The notes under the pieces: generated by a model
The model's database searches: none
What the model saw: only the letters and a program-made list of their open reading frames with translations
What the model was told of the DNA's origin: nothing
Shown here: piece after piece, positions 1 to 9,597 of the stretch
Layout: the number at the start of each line of letters is the position of its first letter
How positions within the stretch are numbered: the first letter of the stretch is position 1
Source of the DNA: Gracilaria domingensis
Taxonomy: Eukaryota; Rhodophyta; Florideophyceae; Gracilariales; Gracilariaceae
Assembly (NCBI GenBank): GCA_022539475.1
Contig: VCMS01000050.1
Location: 144,932-208,931, forward strand
Length of the DNA: 64,000 nt
Reading direction: 5' to 3'
Position numbers and translations under genes: made by a program

Positions 1-1
1 T

Positions 2-2329
2 TTCTTGGTTCTTTGCGATGCTTTGGCAAACAGCGATGGAGGCCCTGATCGGCCACGGGACGTGGGGTTTAGAGGGTTAATAGAGTTCTGCGCCGAGAAC
101 TATAAGGATATTCCGGAGGCAAGGAAGATGTTTGAGGAGGCCACTAACTCCAAGAACCTGCAGAACTTGACACTGCAACAGCTGCGAAAGAGTGTTGTGA
201 ATAACAAACCTGTGGAACAGCGATATCTTGTAACGAAGCTTCTTGACAAGAAGGACGGGGATGAGGACCAGAGACTGCGCGATTTTTTCCTTCTCTCTAT
301 GGATATGGGTATATACCTACCGGTGCGATGCCTGGTTGGTTATTTCATGACCAGGAGAAAGCAGGTTCTGAAGACGACAGTGTTCATCCCACCAACAGCT
401 GTGAACCCATTTGAGGTCGTTATATACTTATCATACCTCGGCCACATAATGGGAGAGAACGACAACATCCGAATGATGAAGAAGAAACAACCGAAAAAGA
501 AACGAAAAGTGAACCATGCACCAGCTGTGTACATACCCACTTTTACGTCGTTCTCCAAAGACAACTGTGATCGACTGGGATTCGGTATCAGTGAGGTCGT
601 ATGGGCATGGAGTTGTTTTGCGGCTCATCTTGGATACACGAACGTTCAGCACATGGTGAAACCATACATTTACATGAATATGCAGACGTTGAAGTATACA
701 GCGCTAGAGACACGGGAGTCTGGTTATGCCCCGCCGAGCCAGAGTACTCGATTCAACACAAAGGATGTGCCACAGAGCAGTACTAGTGGATCGGTGGAGA
801 CCTTGAGTGATGAATGCGATACAAACCTGCGAATACTGGCTAAGGAGTTTTTGACAGACCTCGAAACCATATGCACCCACGATAGCCTCTATAGCTTACG
901 GGTTGATCAGATGAGGAACTGGATAGAGTTTTCGGAGATACGGATGGATACCGTATCTAGCTCTGACTCCGGTGAGTTGCCTGCTCGATTTCAGAAGTTT
1001 TCGGAGTTGCTATGGAAACCGATACAGGATATGCGTCATGCGGCAGGGTTCCATGTCGGCATTCACGCGAAACCTGATATTGAACTGACGAAAACCCCTA
1101 AAACTTCCGGTAATGCCGAACCTTCTTCGACCAAGTCTGCCCCACCCCCACCTCGTCGAGAGTATATGAACCTCGTGAGCTCCGATAGCGACGAGTTCGA
1201 GAAGCCGGTGAATCTTGCGGAGCATGAATCTCGGGTTGCTGGTTACAACATCCAAAAGACTGGTATTGAGCCGCCCATGAAGGGGATATCCAGTCTCCTT
1301 CGAATGAATATGGACAAGGTGTGGAAGGGGATGAGAAAGTCACACTTTGTAGCGTACAACTGTGACATGAAGGACCTGAGGCACACACACGAAACGTTTG
1401 TGAATCAGAGTGAGATTTTATGGGGTGAGGCACAGCTTGTCCTAACAGACCCTCCCTTTAACACTCGAAGGAAGAGGAACAAACGGAATAGTGGTCACGA
1501 TGTCTTCAGTGAGGAAGACATGATCCGTACGGCTGACTTAATAAGTTCCGCGCTTCGGTCAGGTGGGCACTTCATTATATTCTGTGCCATGGCACAGTTT
1601 CATGTGTGGCACAGGATACTTTCGGAAACGGCGAGTACGAAAGATGAAGCTGGAAGCGAAGGTAAACCAGAACTCATGCCTTCGTTTAAAGTGGATGCGA
1701 ATCCACTGGTGTTCATCCGGGATCGCAGTAATGTTGGAGGGAATCCACGGAAGTTTGGGATACAGCCCGTAACGGAGTACGCCGTTCATGGGGTGAAGCG
1801 TGGATTGCGACCATCGGAGGAAGCCAGTCTTACTCCATTTGAGGAGAACAATTTCATTCCTTCCACTTTCCCGGCTAACAGGAATGTAATTGACCGGGTG
1901 CCCAAACCGAGGGCGGGGGAGTGGTTGACATGGAAGGTACATGAGCCAGGTAGCTCAGTACCAGGTGGGCAGTACATGAGACCGGAGCAGAAGTCGAGGG
2001 AGTTGATGAAGGAGTTGATATGTCGCTTCACAAGACCGGGTGATCTTGTCATGGACATGTTCGCGGGAACTTTTTCTACGGGTATGGCGTGCCTATCGCT
2101 GACAAAGCATAGGAAGTTCTTGGGGTGCGAGAAGAATAGGCCATGTTTCAGCCATGCGAAGCACCATCTAACGACTCTTATGGCCGAAGTTATTCGGGGG
2201 GGAAGAATGACATCCTGGTTGAACAGGAGGTGGTGGATGCGGCTTCAACGACCTATGAACGGGTTCCACATCGGGACCGAGGTCGGCTTGAATGGGAGGC
2301 TCCATTTGGTTACCCCCAGTACCAAGTGA
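2..2329 (+). CDS. Beta-class DNA amino-methyltransferase (5' partial), MTase half of a probable MTase-SET protein
   Basis: The frame is open to the left window edge and its first codon is TTG, so the true start is probably upstream. Predicted role: methylation of adenine-N6 or cytosine-N4 in DNA using S-adenosylmethionine. Seen (numbering from base 5): a lysine-rich nuclear-localisation-like stretch containing PKKKRKV at 163-169; a Ser/Pro-rich linker near 375-395; catalytic motif IV DPPF at 482-485; a hydrophobic GGHFIIF strand near 520; SAM-binding motif I DMFAGTFSTG at 684-693, followed by the GCEKN strand. Motif IV before motif I is the beta-class order, as in bacterial and phage enzymes, unlike METTL/MT-A70. 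The first ~450 residues are unrecognised. After residue ~731 the frame leaves conserved-looking sequence at a run of seven G, while the +1-shifted frame runs on into a SET domain. Its last bases overlap a TGATG with an in-frame ATG of the SET ORF. DNA versus RNA substrate is inferred from the class. Confidence 0.72.
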   Translation, partial: FLVLCDALANSDGGPDRPRDVGFRGLIEFCAENYKDIPEARKMFEEATNSKNLQNLTLQQLRKSVVNNKPVEQRYLVTKLLDKKDGDEDQRLRDFFLLSMDMGIYLPVRCLVGYFMTRRKQVLKTTVFIPPTAVNPFEVVIYLSYLGHIMGENDNIRMMKKKQPKKKRKVNHAPAVYIPTFTSFSKDNCDRLGFGISEVVWAWSCFAAHLGYTNVQHMVKPYIYMNMQTLKYTALETRESGYAPPSQSTRFNTKDVPQSSTSGSVETLSDECDTNLRILAKEFLTDLETICTHDSLYSLRVDQMRNWIEFSEIRMDTVSSSDSGELPARFQKFSELLWKPIQDMRHAAGFHVGIHAKPDIELTKTPKTSGNAEPSSTKSAPPPPRREYMNLVSSDSDEFEKPVNLAEHESRVAGYNIQKTGIEPPMKGISSLLRMNMDKVWKGMRKSHFVAYNCDMKDLRHTHETFVNQSEILWGEAQLVLTDPPFNTRRKRNKRNSGHDVFSEEDMIRTADLISSALRSGGHFIIFCAMAQFHVWHRILSETASTKDEAGSEGKPELMPSFKVDANPLVFIRDRSNVGGNPRKFGIQPVTEYAVHGVKRGLRPSEEASLTPFEENNFIPSTFPANRNVIDRVPKPRAGEWLTWKVHEPGSSVPGGQYMRPEQKSRELMKELICRFTRPGDLVMDMFAGTFSTGMACLSLTKHRKFLGCEKNRPCFSHAKHHLTTLMAEVIRGGRMTSWLNRRWWMRLQRPMNGFHIGTEVGLNGRLHLVTPSTK

Positions 2330-3054
2330 TGCCTGGACATATTACTCAGTTCCTAGGAAGATACTGGAAGGACTGGGACTTTGTCGACAAGTGTGGAGAG
2401 CGTACTGTAGATCTTTGGGAGGAGAAGTACCGAGGAGCTCTGAATCTTATGGATATGCATATGCTGTTGACTGTTGAAGCCAATCGATATCGCTTACATA
2501 TAGCATCTTCTAAGATCCGACATCCCCGTGCTGGTATGGGGGTGTTCACGGAACATAAGATATTGGCTGGGGAAACTATCTGTCATTTCTATGGAACTTT
2601 GGTATACACGGATCTGACGAACCGGAAGGAAAGACACTTAACGTATGGAAGTGGCTGTCTCGGAGCAACTCCAGTGCGGTACAAGTTGTTTTCTATGATG
2701 GTCACTGTGACTGGTACGGAGTTTCTGCACCTGAGGAACAGACCAGGACAGGCTCAGGATAGAAAGGAGAGCGAAGTCTACATTGTCCCGGCGCCTTTTT
2801 GTATCGGGGGCTACATTAACGACGCCGGATATCATGCCGGGGATCCCGATTTATCGGAGCCCCGGTCAAACAGGACTCGAAGTGCCAATGTGCAGGTGGT
2901 GGAAGCGAAGTCCGTGATACAGTTCAAGTCAGACCTTTCTAACTATGCTCTACTTCGTTGTAGAGCAGTAAGAGATATTGAGAGGGGCGAAGAGTTGTAT
3001 TTCGACTACGGAGAGCAGTACGCCTGGGACTGGGCTCTGACATTGGAGCAATAG
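2143..3054 (+). CDS. SET-domain protein-lysine methyltransferase
   Basis: Encodes a SET domain, the SAM-dependent lysine methyltransferase fold acting mainly on histones. Seen (numbering from the ATG at 2143): SET-N block around 123-155 with GMGVF and GETICHFYG; a modified SET-C block near 221-250, where the usual NH..PN core appears as YINDAGYHAGDP followed by SANVQ; and the terminal GEELYFDYG with a following W at 282-295, which matches the catalytic-tyrosine motif. There are no cysteine-rich pre-SET or post-SET modules, so it is a minimal SET as in some viral and protist enzymes. The first ~60 codons overlap the methyltransferase ORF in another frame. Residues from about 20 onward look like a natural continuation of the MTase across the G7 tract, while an in-frame ATG at 2329-2331 overlaps the MTase stop as TGATG. 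Fusion or coupled translation are both possible. Confidence 0.75.
   Translation: MFQPCEAPSNDSYGRSYSGGKNDILVEQEVVDAASTTYERVPHRDRGRLEWEAPFGYPQYQVMPGHITQFLGRYWKDWDFVDKCGERTVDLWEEKYRGALNLMDMHMLLTVEANRYRLHIASSKIRHPRAGMGVFTEHKILAGETICHFYGTLVYTDLTNRKERHLTYGSGCLGATPVRYKLFSMMVTVTGTEFLHLRNRPGQAQDRKESEVYIVPAPFCIGGYINDAGYHAGDPDLSEPRSNRTRSANVQVVEAKSVIQFKSDLSNYALLRCRAVRDIERGEELYFDYGEQYAWDWALTLEQ
2196..2202 (+). other. Seven-G run at the MTase/SET frame change
   Basis: A run of seven G sits where the conserved MTase frame stops making sense and the SET frame takes over. One base gained or lost here would place both enzymes in one polypeptide. A sequencing error, a mutation or programmed slippage would look the same in this sequence. 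Confidence 0.55.
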
Positions 3055-3302
3055 ATGAGTTCAGTAGCGAATACAAAGTAAATATGCTTGTGAGTGTTGC
3101 AGCTGCCTGCAATACGCGTTGTTGTACATGTACACTGGAGCTCTTCATCTGTAACGGCGATATTTGCGACCCATTGGGCACCTCAAATTCCTAAAAAGCA
3201 GGAACTGCGGAGTCTCCCGGAATATCTGAACCATGCACCCCCCCCCCACCCCCTCCCCCCTCCCCAACAATTTCGTTTCATTACCCTGTTTATCTCCACA
3301 GC
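3055..3302 (+). other. Intergenic spacer with C-rich tract
   Basis: A 248-bp non-coding spacer between the SET ORF and the coiled-coil ORF. A C-rich stretch (about 3233-3268) lies 35 bp before the next start codon, with CACAG directly before the ATG at 3303. A pyrimidine tract followed by CAG resembles a 3' splice site, so splicing from an upstream exon is conceivable, but no donor can be chosen. Confidence 0.3.
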
Positions 3303-5699
3303 ATGGGTATAACGCCGAGAAAGCGAAATAGTACGCAGCGGAACAAGAGTGGACAGAAGAAGAGAAGAGCATCGGATGATACGAATCAGGCTACAAGCAC
3401 CGCACTTCCTAAACGGAAGTCGTCCTCGACGAAGGAGAGAGTCAGTGGGCGTCCTTCTACAGGACTCTCTCGCCCATCTCGCAGCGGAGCGTCTTCCGGG
3501 ATTGCGTCAAGAATTCGTGGATCAGCGAACGATGTCGTGCCGTCAACTGCCGATAATGCAAATCGTGCATCTGTCTCTGCTCCTCAAGAAGATGAGGTAA
3601 CTCGGCCAAGCGGGTCAGGACAGGAGGGCATGACAACTGGAACCGAAGAGGTTCGTATGACACCAAAACCTTCATGTCCCCGGCCGATATCGAAGACCGG
3701 AGCTACTGGGGCGCGGGTTACGCCGCCCAGTGGATCTGGACAACAAGGGACAATGACGAGAAGTCGTGAGAGTCCTAGTATATTAAGATCGTCACGTCCA
3801 TCCCTCTCTTCTAGAACTGGGGCCGCTATGAATCGTATCATGCCTCGCAATGGGTCCGGACAAGGGAGAAACACAATAAGAAATCGAGAGACAACTGATA
3901 GACGAGTTACTTTTCGACCTTCCCCTCTTTCCAGAACGGGGGCCGTTGCAGCTCGTACGAGGCCCAATTCATCTGATATACCATGCCATGGAGGAGGACA
4001 TACACGGGAGTTGGAGCTCGGAGCCGTGCCAAGGGTGGACACAGAACGCCTGCAGCCTCTCGTGGCTAAGGCTATGGCACATGAGGATAGTTCCGATAAC
4101 GAAATAACACCGAATCCTGCGGCATTACCGGGGCCTGTCGCCGAAGAAGCTAGGGAAATAACGGAAGATATCCAAACTGGTGTGAATTCAAGCTCTATGA
4201 ACAGACCTGATCTTTTAAATGAACTGAATTGCTTGAAAGAAAAGGTTAAGACGCTACAAGAGGACTTGATGGTTCGGGGAATTCTAGTGAAGGTCGCCCA
4301 AGAGCAGAGTACGGCTTTGAAAAAGAGGCTTGAAGAGAAGGATCTAGTCATTGAAGGGCTAAGAGGGGCACTGAAACAGGAGGGAGATAGGAGTACACGT
4401 GCTGGTGAACCTGGGCAGACAGGTCGAAAGAAGCATAAAATTGAGGTGTGCGACGAGTTTCGAGGGGTTGCTCGAGCAGTGTATCACAACATGCTGACGT
4501 GGGCAAGGAGAGAAACAAGTGAGCTATGGCTCGAAGGTGAGTCGCTCACCCGAAATTGGGGTAACCGTGCCGAGAAGGTGGAAGACGCAACTGAGAGTGG
4601 GGAAGGGCTTATTGAGCCGGAGGAAGGTGGTTCATACATGGTTCCTAAAAACCCCGTGGAGCTCTTGGGCAGTTTTGGCATGTTCACACCGTCGGTAGAG
4701 GGGGGGCCAGATGCTTTGCTGAAGAAAATGGTTGAAAGCGAGTTGAAGGAGTTGAGCTGGGAAGGTATTAGAAAAGCATCTCTTACCGACAGGTGTATAC
4801 TGGAACTTTGTGCAGATATGTGCCTTAGGCAGAGAATGCGGCAGACCATGAGTGACGTCGTGGGCGTTCGTAAGAGAAATACGAGGGATAAACTATTTCT
4901 GCTCCTGGGGTACGATCTGATTTGGAGAAGAACAAAGCTGGTAGAAGAGAATGCTGACGAACTCACAATGCAGTTGAAGGAAGCGCAGGAGAACATACTG
5001 CGTTTTGACGAAAATGGTGTACCGAACACTTCATGGTGGAGAAAAGCCCCATTTGTTCGTCTAAAGTACTCCAATGCGGACAATGTCGAGGATATGCCGA
5101 CGGAAGATCAAGACTTGTTCTTCCGAAACCGTGTCGGGGTACAAGTGCTGAAGGAGTTTATTGGGTATGATGTGGAAGACAAGGATACGGGCACCTTTTT
5201 AGATGGCACAATACTGTTGCTCGCACGTTTGGACGCTTGGGTGTTGACGGTTGTGAGCCTTCTAAGTACGGATGTGTCAAGGGGTGGCCAGAGACAGAAA
5301 CTGTTTACAAAGAAGTTTGCTGAACTGCTACCTCTGTGTTTAAAGAATGTTCTGGGGGATGTTAGGCAACATGTCTTGAGGACCAATTCCAGCGAGTTTC
5401 ATAATTTTGGAACGACAACGGAAGATTGGACTAAGGTTCTTGGTAATGACATGAGAGAGGCTACATTTGGATATCGAATGCCGTCGAACGGAAGACTTTA
5501 CCTCACTGTGAAAGAACAATTTTTTATTGACAGTGTGAGCCGAAGATTGGGGTCTATTAGCGATTGCTTCGTTGGTGAATGCGAGGAAGGGGATATGGAG
5601 TTCAAGGAAATGGACATGAACGATTTCGGAATTAACACAGGATCACAAGAAAAGGCACCACAAGGTGAACATGTAGAAGATGGAGCCCTTAATGTTTAA
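3303..5699 (+). CDS. Unrecognised 798-aa protein with basic repeat region and coiled coil
   Basis: Not recognised. The N-terminal ~60 residues are Lys/Arg/Ser-rich and NLS-like. Residues ~95-225 hold three imperfect ~40-aa repeats, each with a GSGQ-like turn, then Arg/Thr-rich sequence, then a RPS..SRTGA-like block. Residues ~300-365 are a heptad-patterned Leu/Glu/Lys stretch predicted to form a coiled coil. The remaining ~400 residues are mixed and globular-looking with no motif I can name. The start ATG follows a C-rich/CACAG stretch. The TAA stop overlaps the TAA stop of the transposase on the other strand within a TTAA, so this gene and the transposase are convergent with no spacer, which argues for one compact element. 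A DNA-binding or complex-scaffolding accessory protein is a guess from composition only. Confidence 0.6.
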   Translation: MGITPRKRNSTQRNKSGQKKRRASDDTNQATSTALPKRKSSSTKERVSGRPSTGLSRPSRSGASSGIASRIRGSANDVVPSTADNANRASVSAPQEDEVTRPSGSGQEGMTTGTEEVRMTPKPSCPRPISKTGATGARVTPPSGSGQQGTMTRSRESPSILRSSRPSLSSRTGAAMNRIMPRNGSGQGRNTIRNRETTDRRVTFRPSPLSRTGAVAARTRPNSSDIPCHGGGHTRELELGAVPRVDTERLQPLVAKAMAHEDSSDNEITPNPAALPGPVAEEAREITEDIQTGVNSSSMNRPDLLNELNCLKEKVKTLQEDLMVRGILVKVAQEQSTALKKRLEEKDLVIEGLRGALKQEGDRSTRAGEPGQTGRKKHKIEVCDEFRGVARAVYHNMLTWARRETSELWLEGESLTRNWGNRAEKVEDATESGEGLIEPEEGGSYMVPKNPVELLGSFGMFTPSVEGGPDALLKKMVESELKELSWEGIRKASLTDRCILELCADMCLRQRMRQTMSDVVGVRKRNTRDKLFLLLGYDLIWRRTKLVEENADELTMQLKEAQENILRFDENGVPNTSWWRKAPFVRLKYSNADNVEDMPTEDQDLFFRNRVGVQVLKEFIGYDVEDKDTGTFLDGTILLLARLDAWVLTVVSLLSTDVSRGGQRQKLFTKKFAELLPLCLKNVLGDVRQHVLRTNSSEFHNFGTTTEDWTKVLGNDMREATFGYRMPSNGRLYLTVKEQFFIDSVSRRLGSISDCFVGECEEGDMEFKEMDMNDFGINTGSQEKAPQGEHVEDGALNV

Positions 5700-8600
5700 G
5701 GCTGTACAAGATCAACGTGCTCAGTTGGTCCTTCATCTGAATCATGATAGAATCGATTGATGTAGAATCGGTGTTGGAACCATTGAAGTGGAGGACAAAA
5801 AGGTGGAGCAGGGTAGTTTGATCGAACAACATGGACAGTTCCCTGTAGTGCAGAAGCCGGAACCATCCCGTACCAAGGAGTTAACTCTACGATAGTCTCC
5901 GCTTTGGAATGACGAGGGAACGGAAGAGTGTGGTTCTTTTCATCGTTTGTAGCCCACCGTAAAGATATGCATTTCAATATGTGGTCGATGTTTGTTGCGG
6001 GGGGTAAAACCTCGAAATACCGGACGAATGCCACCTCTGGTGCGGTAAGTGCAGAATCAAGGAGAGATATTCGAATCAGAGCGACTACCTGGGCAACCCA
6101 AGTCTCTGAATCTTCTCCGCTTACCAATACAGTGGAAAACTTTGGCTTTCTACTGGGACCAAATGCTGGAGAAGCGAAGACACGTTGGATGATGGGGTAT
6201 TTGGGTCGTCCCAGCTTAAGTGCCTTAGAAGACGAATCGAAGTGTTCAAGAGTCGGAACGAAACCGCCTTTCACGACGGCCGAATTCACCAGAGTTATCC
6301 TTGTCTTTTCTGGGAAGTATGTAATAGAGTGCTCATCCAGTGTTTCTTTCACGAGACTGAGGAAAGGAGGAAGGGCCTGTTGACCAATTTGATCAAGAAT
6401 CGACCTTGTGTCCGTACTTGAGAACATTTCTCTAACAGCAGTCCATGTTTTTGAACTGGACATACTTGAAACACAATGTTGAAGAGCTCGTAAAGTGAAA
6501 GAACGCCCTCTCATTGCAAACCGAGGAAGCTGTGTGGAAGTTCCTGGTAAACCTGGATTACGCTGGTAAGGAGTATTGCCATTCCATTGCTTTCTAACAT
6601 GTCCGTGCTCAATGGAGCGAATAGTCTCCTCCACAGCCGTTGCTGTTCTTCTGGACGTCTTTTTGTAGTGTCTTTTAAATAGCAGGTGTGCATGTTCGTA
6701 TATGCCTGCGTCGTAATACTTGATACTTCCCAGACGGCGAATATCGTCCACGAGATGATCGAGAAGATGAAACTTCAGAGTTCCCAGTCTGGAGGGATGA
6801 AAATCCGCCAGAGTCTTTGTTGCGGAACGCTTGAAGGCTTCAATCTCCGAACTAAGACACAGGAGAGAGCTTTCAGTCCAATACGGGTCACGATTGTATC
6901 TGAATAAGGTCGAGAGCAAGTCCGAATACTGAGAGAAAACGGTTGTGATTGGGGCAACGTCCTGTTCTCCACAGCATATGTCAAAGAATGCTCCTATGAA
7001 GGGAAAGACCATGTCAAGTGCTTTGTAGTTTTTGGCCTCCAGCATTCCACGGAGACCGTCTTTCGTGAAGATACCATTCAAAGATTTGCCTTTCTCCTGC
7101 GTGGAGAAATCGATATGTAAACCTTTGGCAGGAGAATCGCGTTCTATGGCAGCTAGAATTGCGTTTGCATGGTTGAGGAGTTGGGTGCGTATCGTTCGAA
7201 ATGAACGCGATGCAGATGTTCCTAATGTGGTGCACAGGGTGTCTGACTGCAGTCTCTCGATTGTGGCCGTTTTTATCAACTTTGAGATGCCGAGATGCAA
7301 GTTGTGTAATGGTTCGAATGAGAACAGACTGTATGGAGACAATCCCGGGATCATTCCAAGGCTTACGGAAGTTTCGAGGAACGAAGGAATGAGAGATATG
7401 GAATTTGAACGCATCAGAGTATCCGCTTGAGATCTCCTCTCCCTCGCACGACGTGGACGTCTTTCCGCCTCGTCTTTTTGTGCATGTTGCAAGATAGCTG
7501 TGTATGTCTTTCGGATGCTTTTCGTGTGCTTTTGAGAACGTCCGTTGAATGAGGTGGGAATAGGACTGCATAAAGATGAGCGAGGGGCTTTGCATCTATG
7601 ACACGGGCTTTCCGTTTTGGTGCCATGAAGAATAGACAGAATGTCCTTAGCCTCAGGAATATCCGCACAATAACTTGCAAGCAGAGGATGGCACACTCGA
7701 CTTAGTTTGTCTTCGCCGATGAACTGAAAACCTTTCTGCGTGAGATTTAGAATGGGCTCCAGGACTTGACGAAGAGATTCTTGAAGGATTTGCATCCTGG
7801 ACTCGCGTAGAGACTTGCTAGAAACAAATGGCATTGCGTCTGCTTCAGATGCGGAAACCTCGATCAGTGTGGTAGGGAAGTATGCCACTACTGTGAGGTC
7901 ATCACGGATACACTTACGGCGAAGCTGGTCGGAGAAGTTGAGAAATATGAGGTGAAGAGGATAGGCGGTAACCGATGTTTGCTTTAGAGTTGTTGAAGAC
8001 TTATCGGTGTATACCTGCAGAAGACCTACGAAAGATTCACTGTAACTTATTTCTTGGGAGTACCACACTATTCTACTATCCAAAGAGCCCATGACCATTT
8101 CCTTAAGTTTTGAGGTGGCGTCTCTTGCGAGAGAGCCGGACATGGGGTGAGATATTTTCGTGGAGTGGGTCTGAGGTATAGGGTGGAAGAATGTGTTTTC
8201 GTTGTTAGCCAACTGGAGCTGTTTCACAAGTGTCTGAACGGGGTCTCTCGTGTAGAGGGTGGCGCTGAACTTACATCCTTCTGGCGAGACAGTTCTGCGA
8301 TTGAAACCGTCCTTTGAGGCGTATCGTTCGAAAATGGCCTTCTTCAGTTCTGTACAGCGCTTGGAACTTGTTATGGTCTCGTTGAATCGCTTTTGCGAGA
8401 ATCGCGGGTCCCGAAGTAGCCCAATTAGCTCGTCCGCCTCACGATGACCAAGGTTGGAAGCTACTGAAGCCAGACAAACCGTGAGATAATCCATATGCAA
8501 ATCACCGAGGGCCTCCTCAGAAGGCACTGGGCGGGAACTGCTTCCGTGTTCTCGCTCTAATGACGCGGGAGCCGGGGAAGGAGAAACACAATGCAAAGTG

Positions 8601-8874
8601 TCCGGAATGGGAGGGGCGCACGGAGTGGGGTCGACGATGTCCTCGGACACTGGAGGCTCGGGAAGGCGACAAGGGGCAGTGACCGTTTCGGAAGATGCGG
8701 GCGCGGGTGCGGAAAGCTTGAGACGCTTGCTTCTCCGAATGGGCCGGCTATTGTCGTCTTCCAGCGCTGCTTTCAGACGAAACGGGCAATGGTTGACATG
8801 CTGTTGAAGGGATAAGACTCCTCGGCGAGTAACGAAGGGCACCCACGCTTCTTATGTGTACAGTAGTAGACCAT
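5696..8874 (-). CDS. EnSpm/Plavaka-like transposase
   Basis: Large transposase predicted to cut and paste the element. The main open frame (8842-5696, 1048 codons) opens with GTG, not ATG. Seen (numbering from 8842): a truncated zinc-finger half near 14-22; a Pro/Ser-rich linker to ~105; the block with YTDK at ~278-281 followed by a YP..L..L.N....RRK pattern at ~294-310, typical of the Plavaka/CACTA-like RNase H core; a Cys pair ESPCHRCK near 411-418; and EPLHNLHLGISK at 510-521, a hallmark of this transposase group. An upstream ATG at 8874-8872 in another frame encodes the missing zinc-finger half (YYCTHKKRGC), so a 1-nt shift near 8843-8850 separates start and body. The gene may therefore be frameshifted or contain a sequence error. 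It converges on the coiled-coil gene with interlocked stops. Confidence 0.68.
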
Positions 8875-9242
8875 GGGAAGAAGAACTGAACGAGAAACGA
8901 CGACAAAGACTGCAAGGGAAGGGCGTCCGAAGGGAGAAGGAGGTCGAGCGACAGTCAATATCGACGTGTTGCTCAGAACGGAGAATATATTTTGAGTTTA
9001 AATCACGTGCTTTCGTTCAAAAAGGAACGTAGGTACACGTCGACCTCAACACAAGGGTGTACTTCTCGTATTATCTACCACTAGTTATAAACCTGTGGTT
9101 TCCCAACGTTGTACGCTGTACACTTGTCCAATCTCGCACAGAAAAATAAATCTCTTCCCTTCGCCGCCGCCGCCGCGCCTCCGACGTCCGAACTTCCGTT
9201 ACCGTCGTGAGCCATGCCATCGATATCATCGCGTTATACTCC
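8875..9242. other. Upstream region of the transposase
   Basis: No convincing ORF. This would hold the minus-strand promoter of the transposase and possibly the right part of the DNA element. I could not identify a terminal inverted repeat because the left end of the element lies outside the window. Confidence 0.3.
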
Positions 9243-9319
9243 GCTCCGTCGTACTTTTTCCCGCCCTCCACTTTATGGAGGCTCCATAAAGTAGAGGGCG
9301 GAAGAAAGTAGGACGGAGT
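9243..9319. repeat. Long imperfect palindrome (about 37-bp arms)
   Basis: The left arm at 9243-9279 and right arm at 9283-9319 are reverse complements with a few mismatches around a 3-nt loop. The arms contain CGCCCTC.ACTTTATGGA. It could be a MITE core, a subterminal element of the adjoining transposon, or a hairpin precursor. Confidence 0.75.
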
Positions 9320-9597
9320 CATCCGTATCTCAGGGATGTATTCCGTGCAGTCTTTTCGTACGTTCTCCCATATCCTTCCACGTATCTTTGCTCTAAACTA
9401 ACCAATCCTCACCGCGTTTCTTCGCGCTCTGCGACATGGAAACGGCAGGAAATAAGCTAATCACCCTCAACTTCTTCTATTTGTTCAAGATATAGAACGA
9501 GTTGAAGGGTGAAAACGGGAACCCGGTAACCCAAACCGACGACTGTAAGTACGCGACCAATAGTTCATTTCGTTGCGCCATAGGCTCTAGCTCTGCC

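Noticed and set aside
3584-4351. 255-codon minus-strand ORF opposite the coiled-coil gene
   Set aside because: Repetitive composition is the antisense shadow of the repeat region of the plus-strand ORF.
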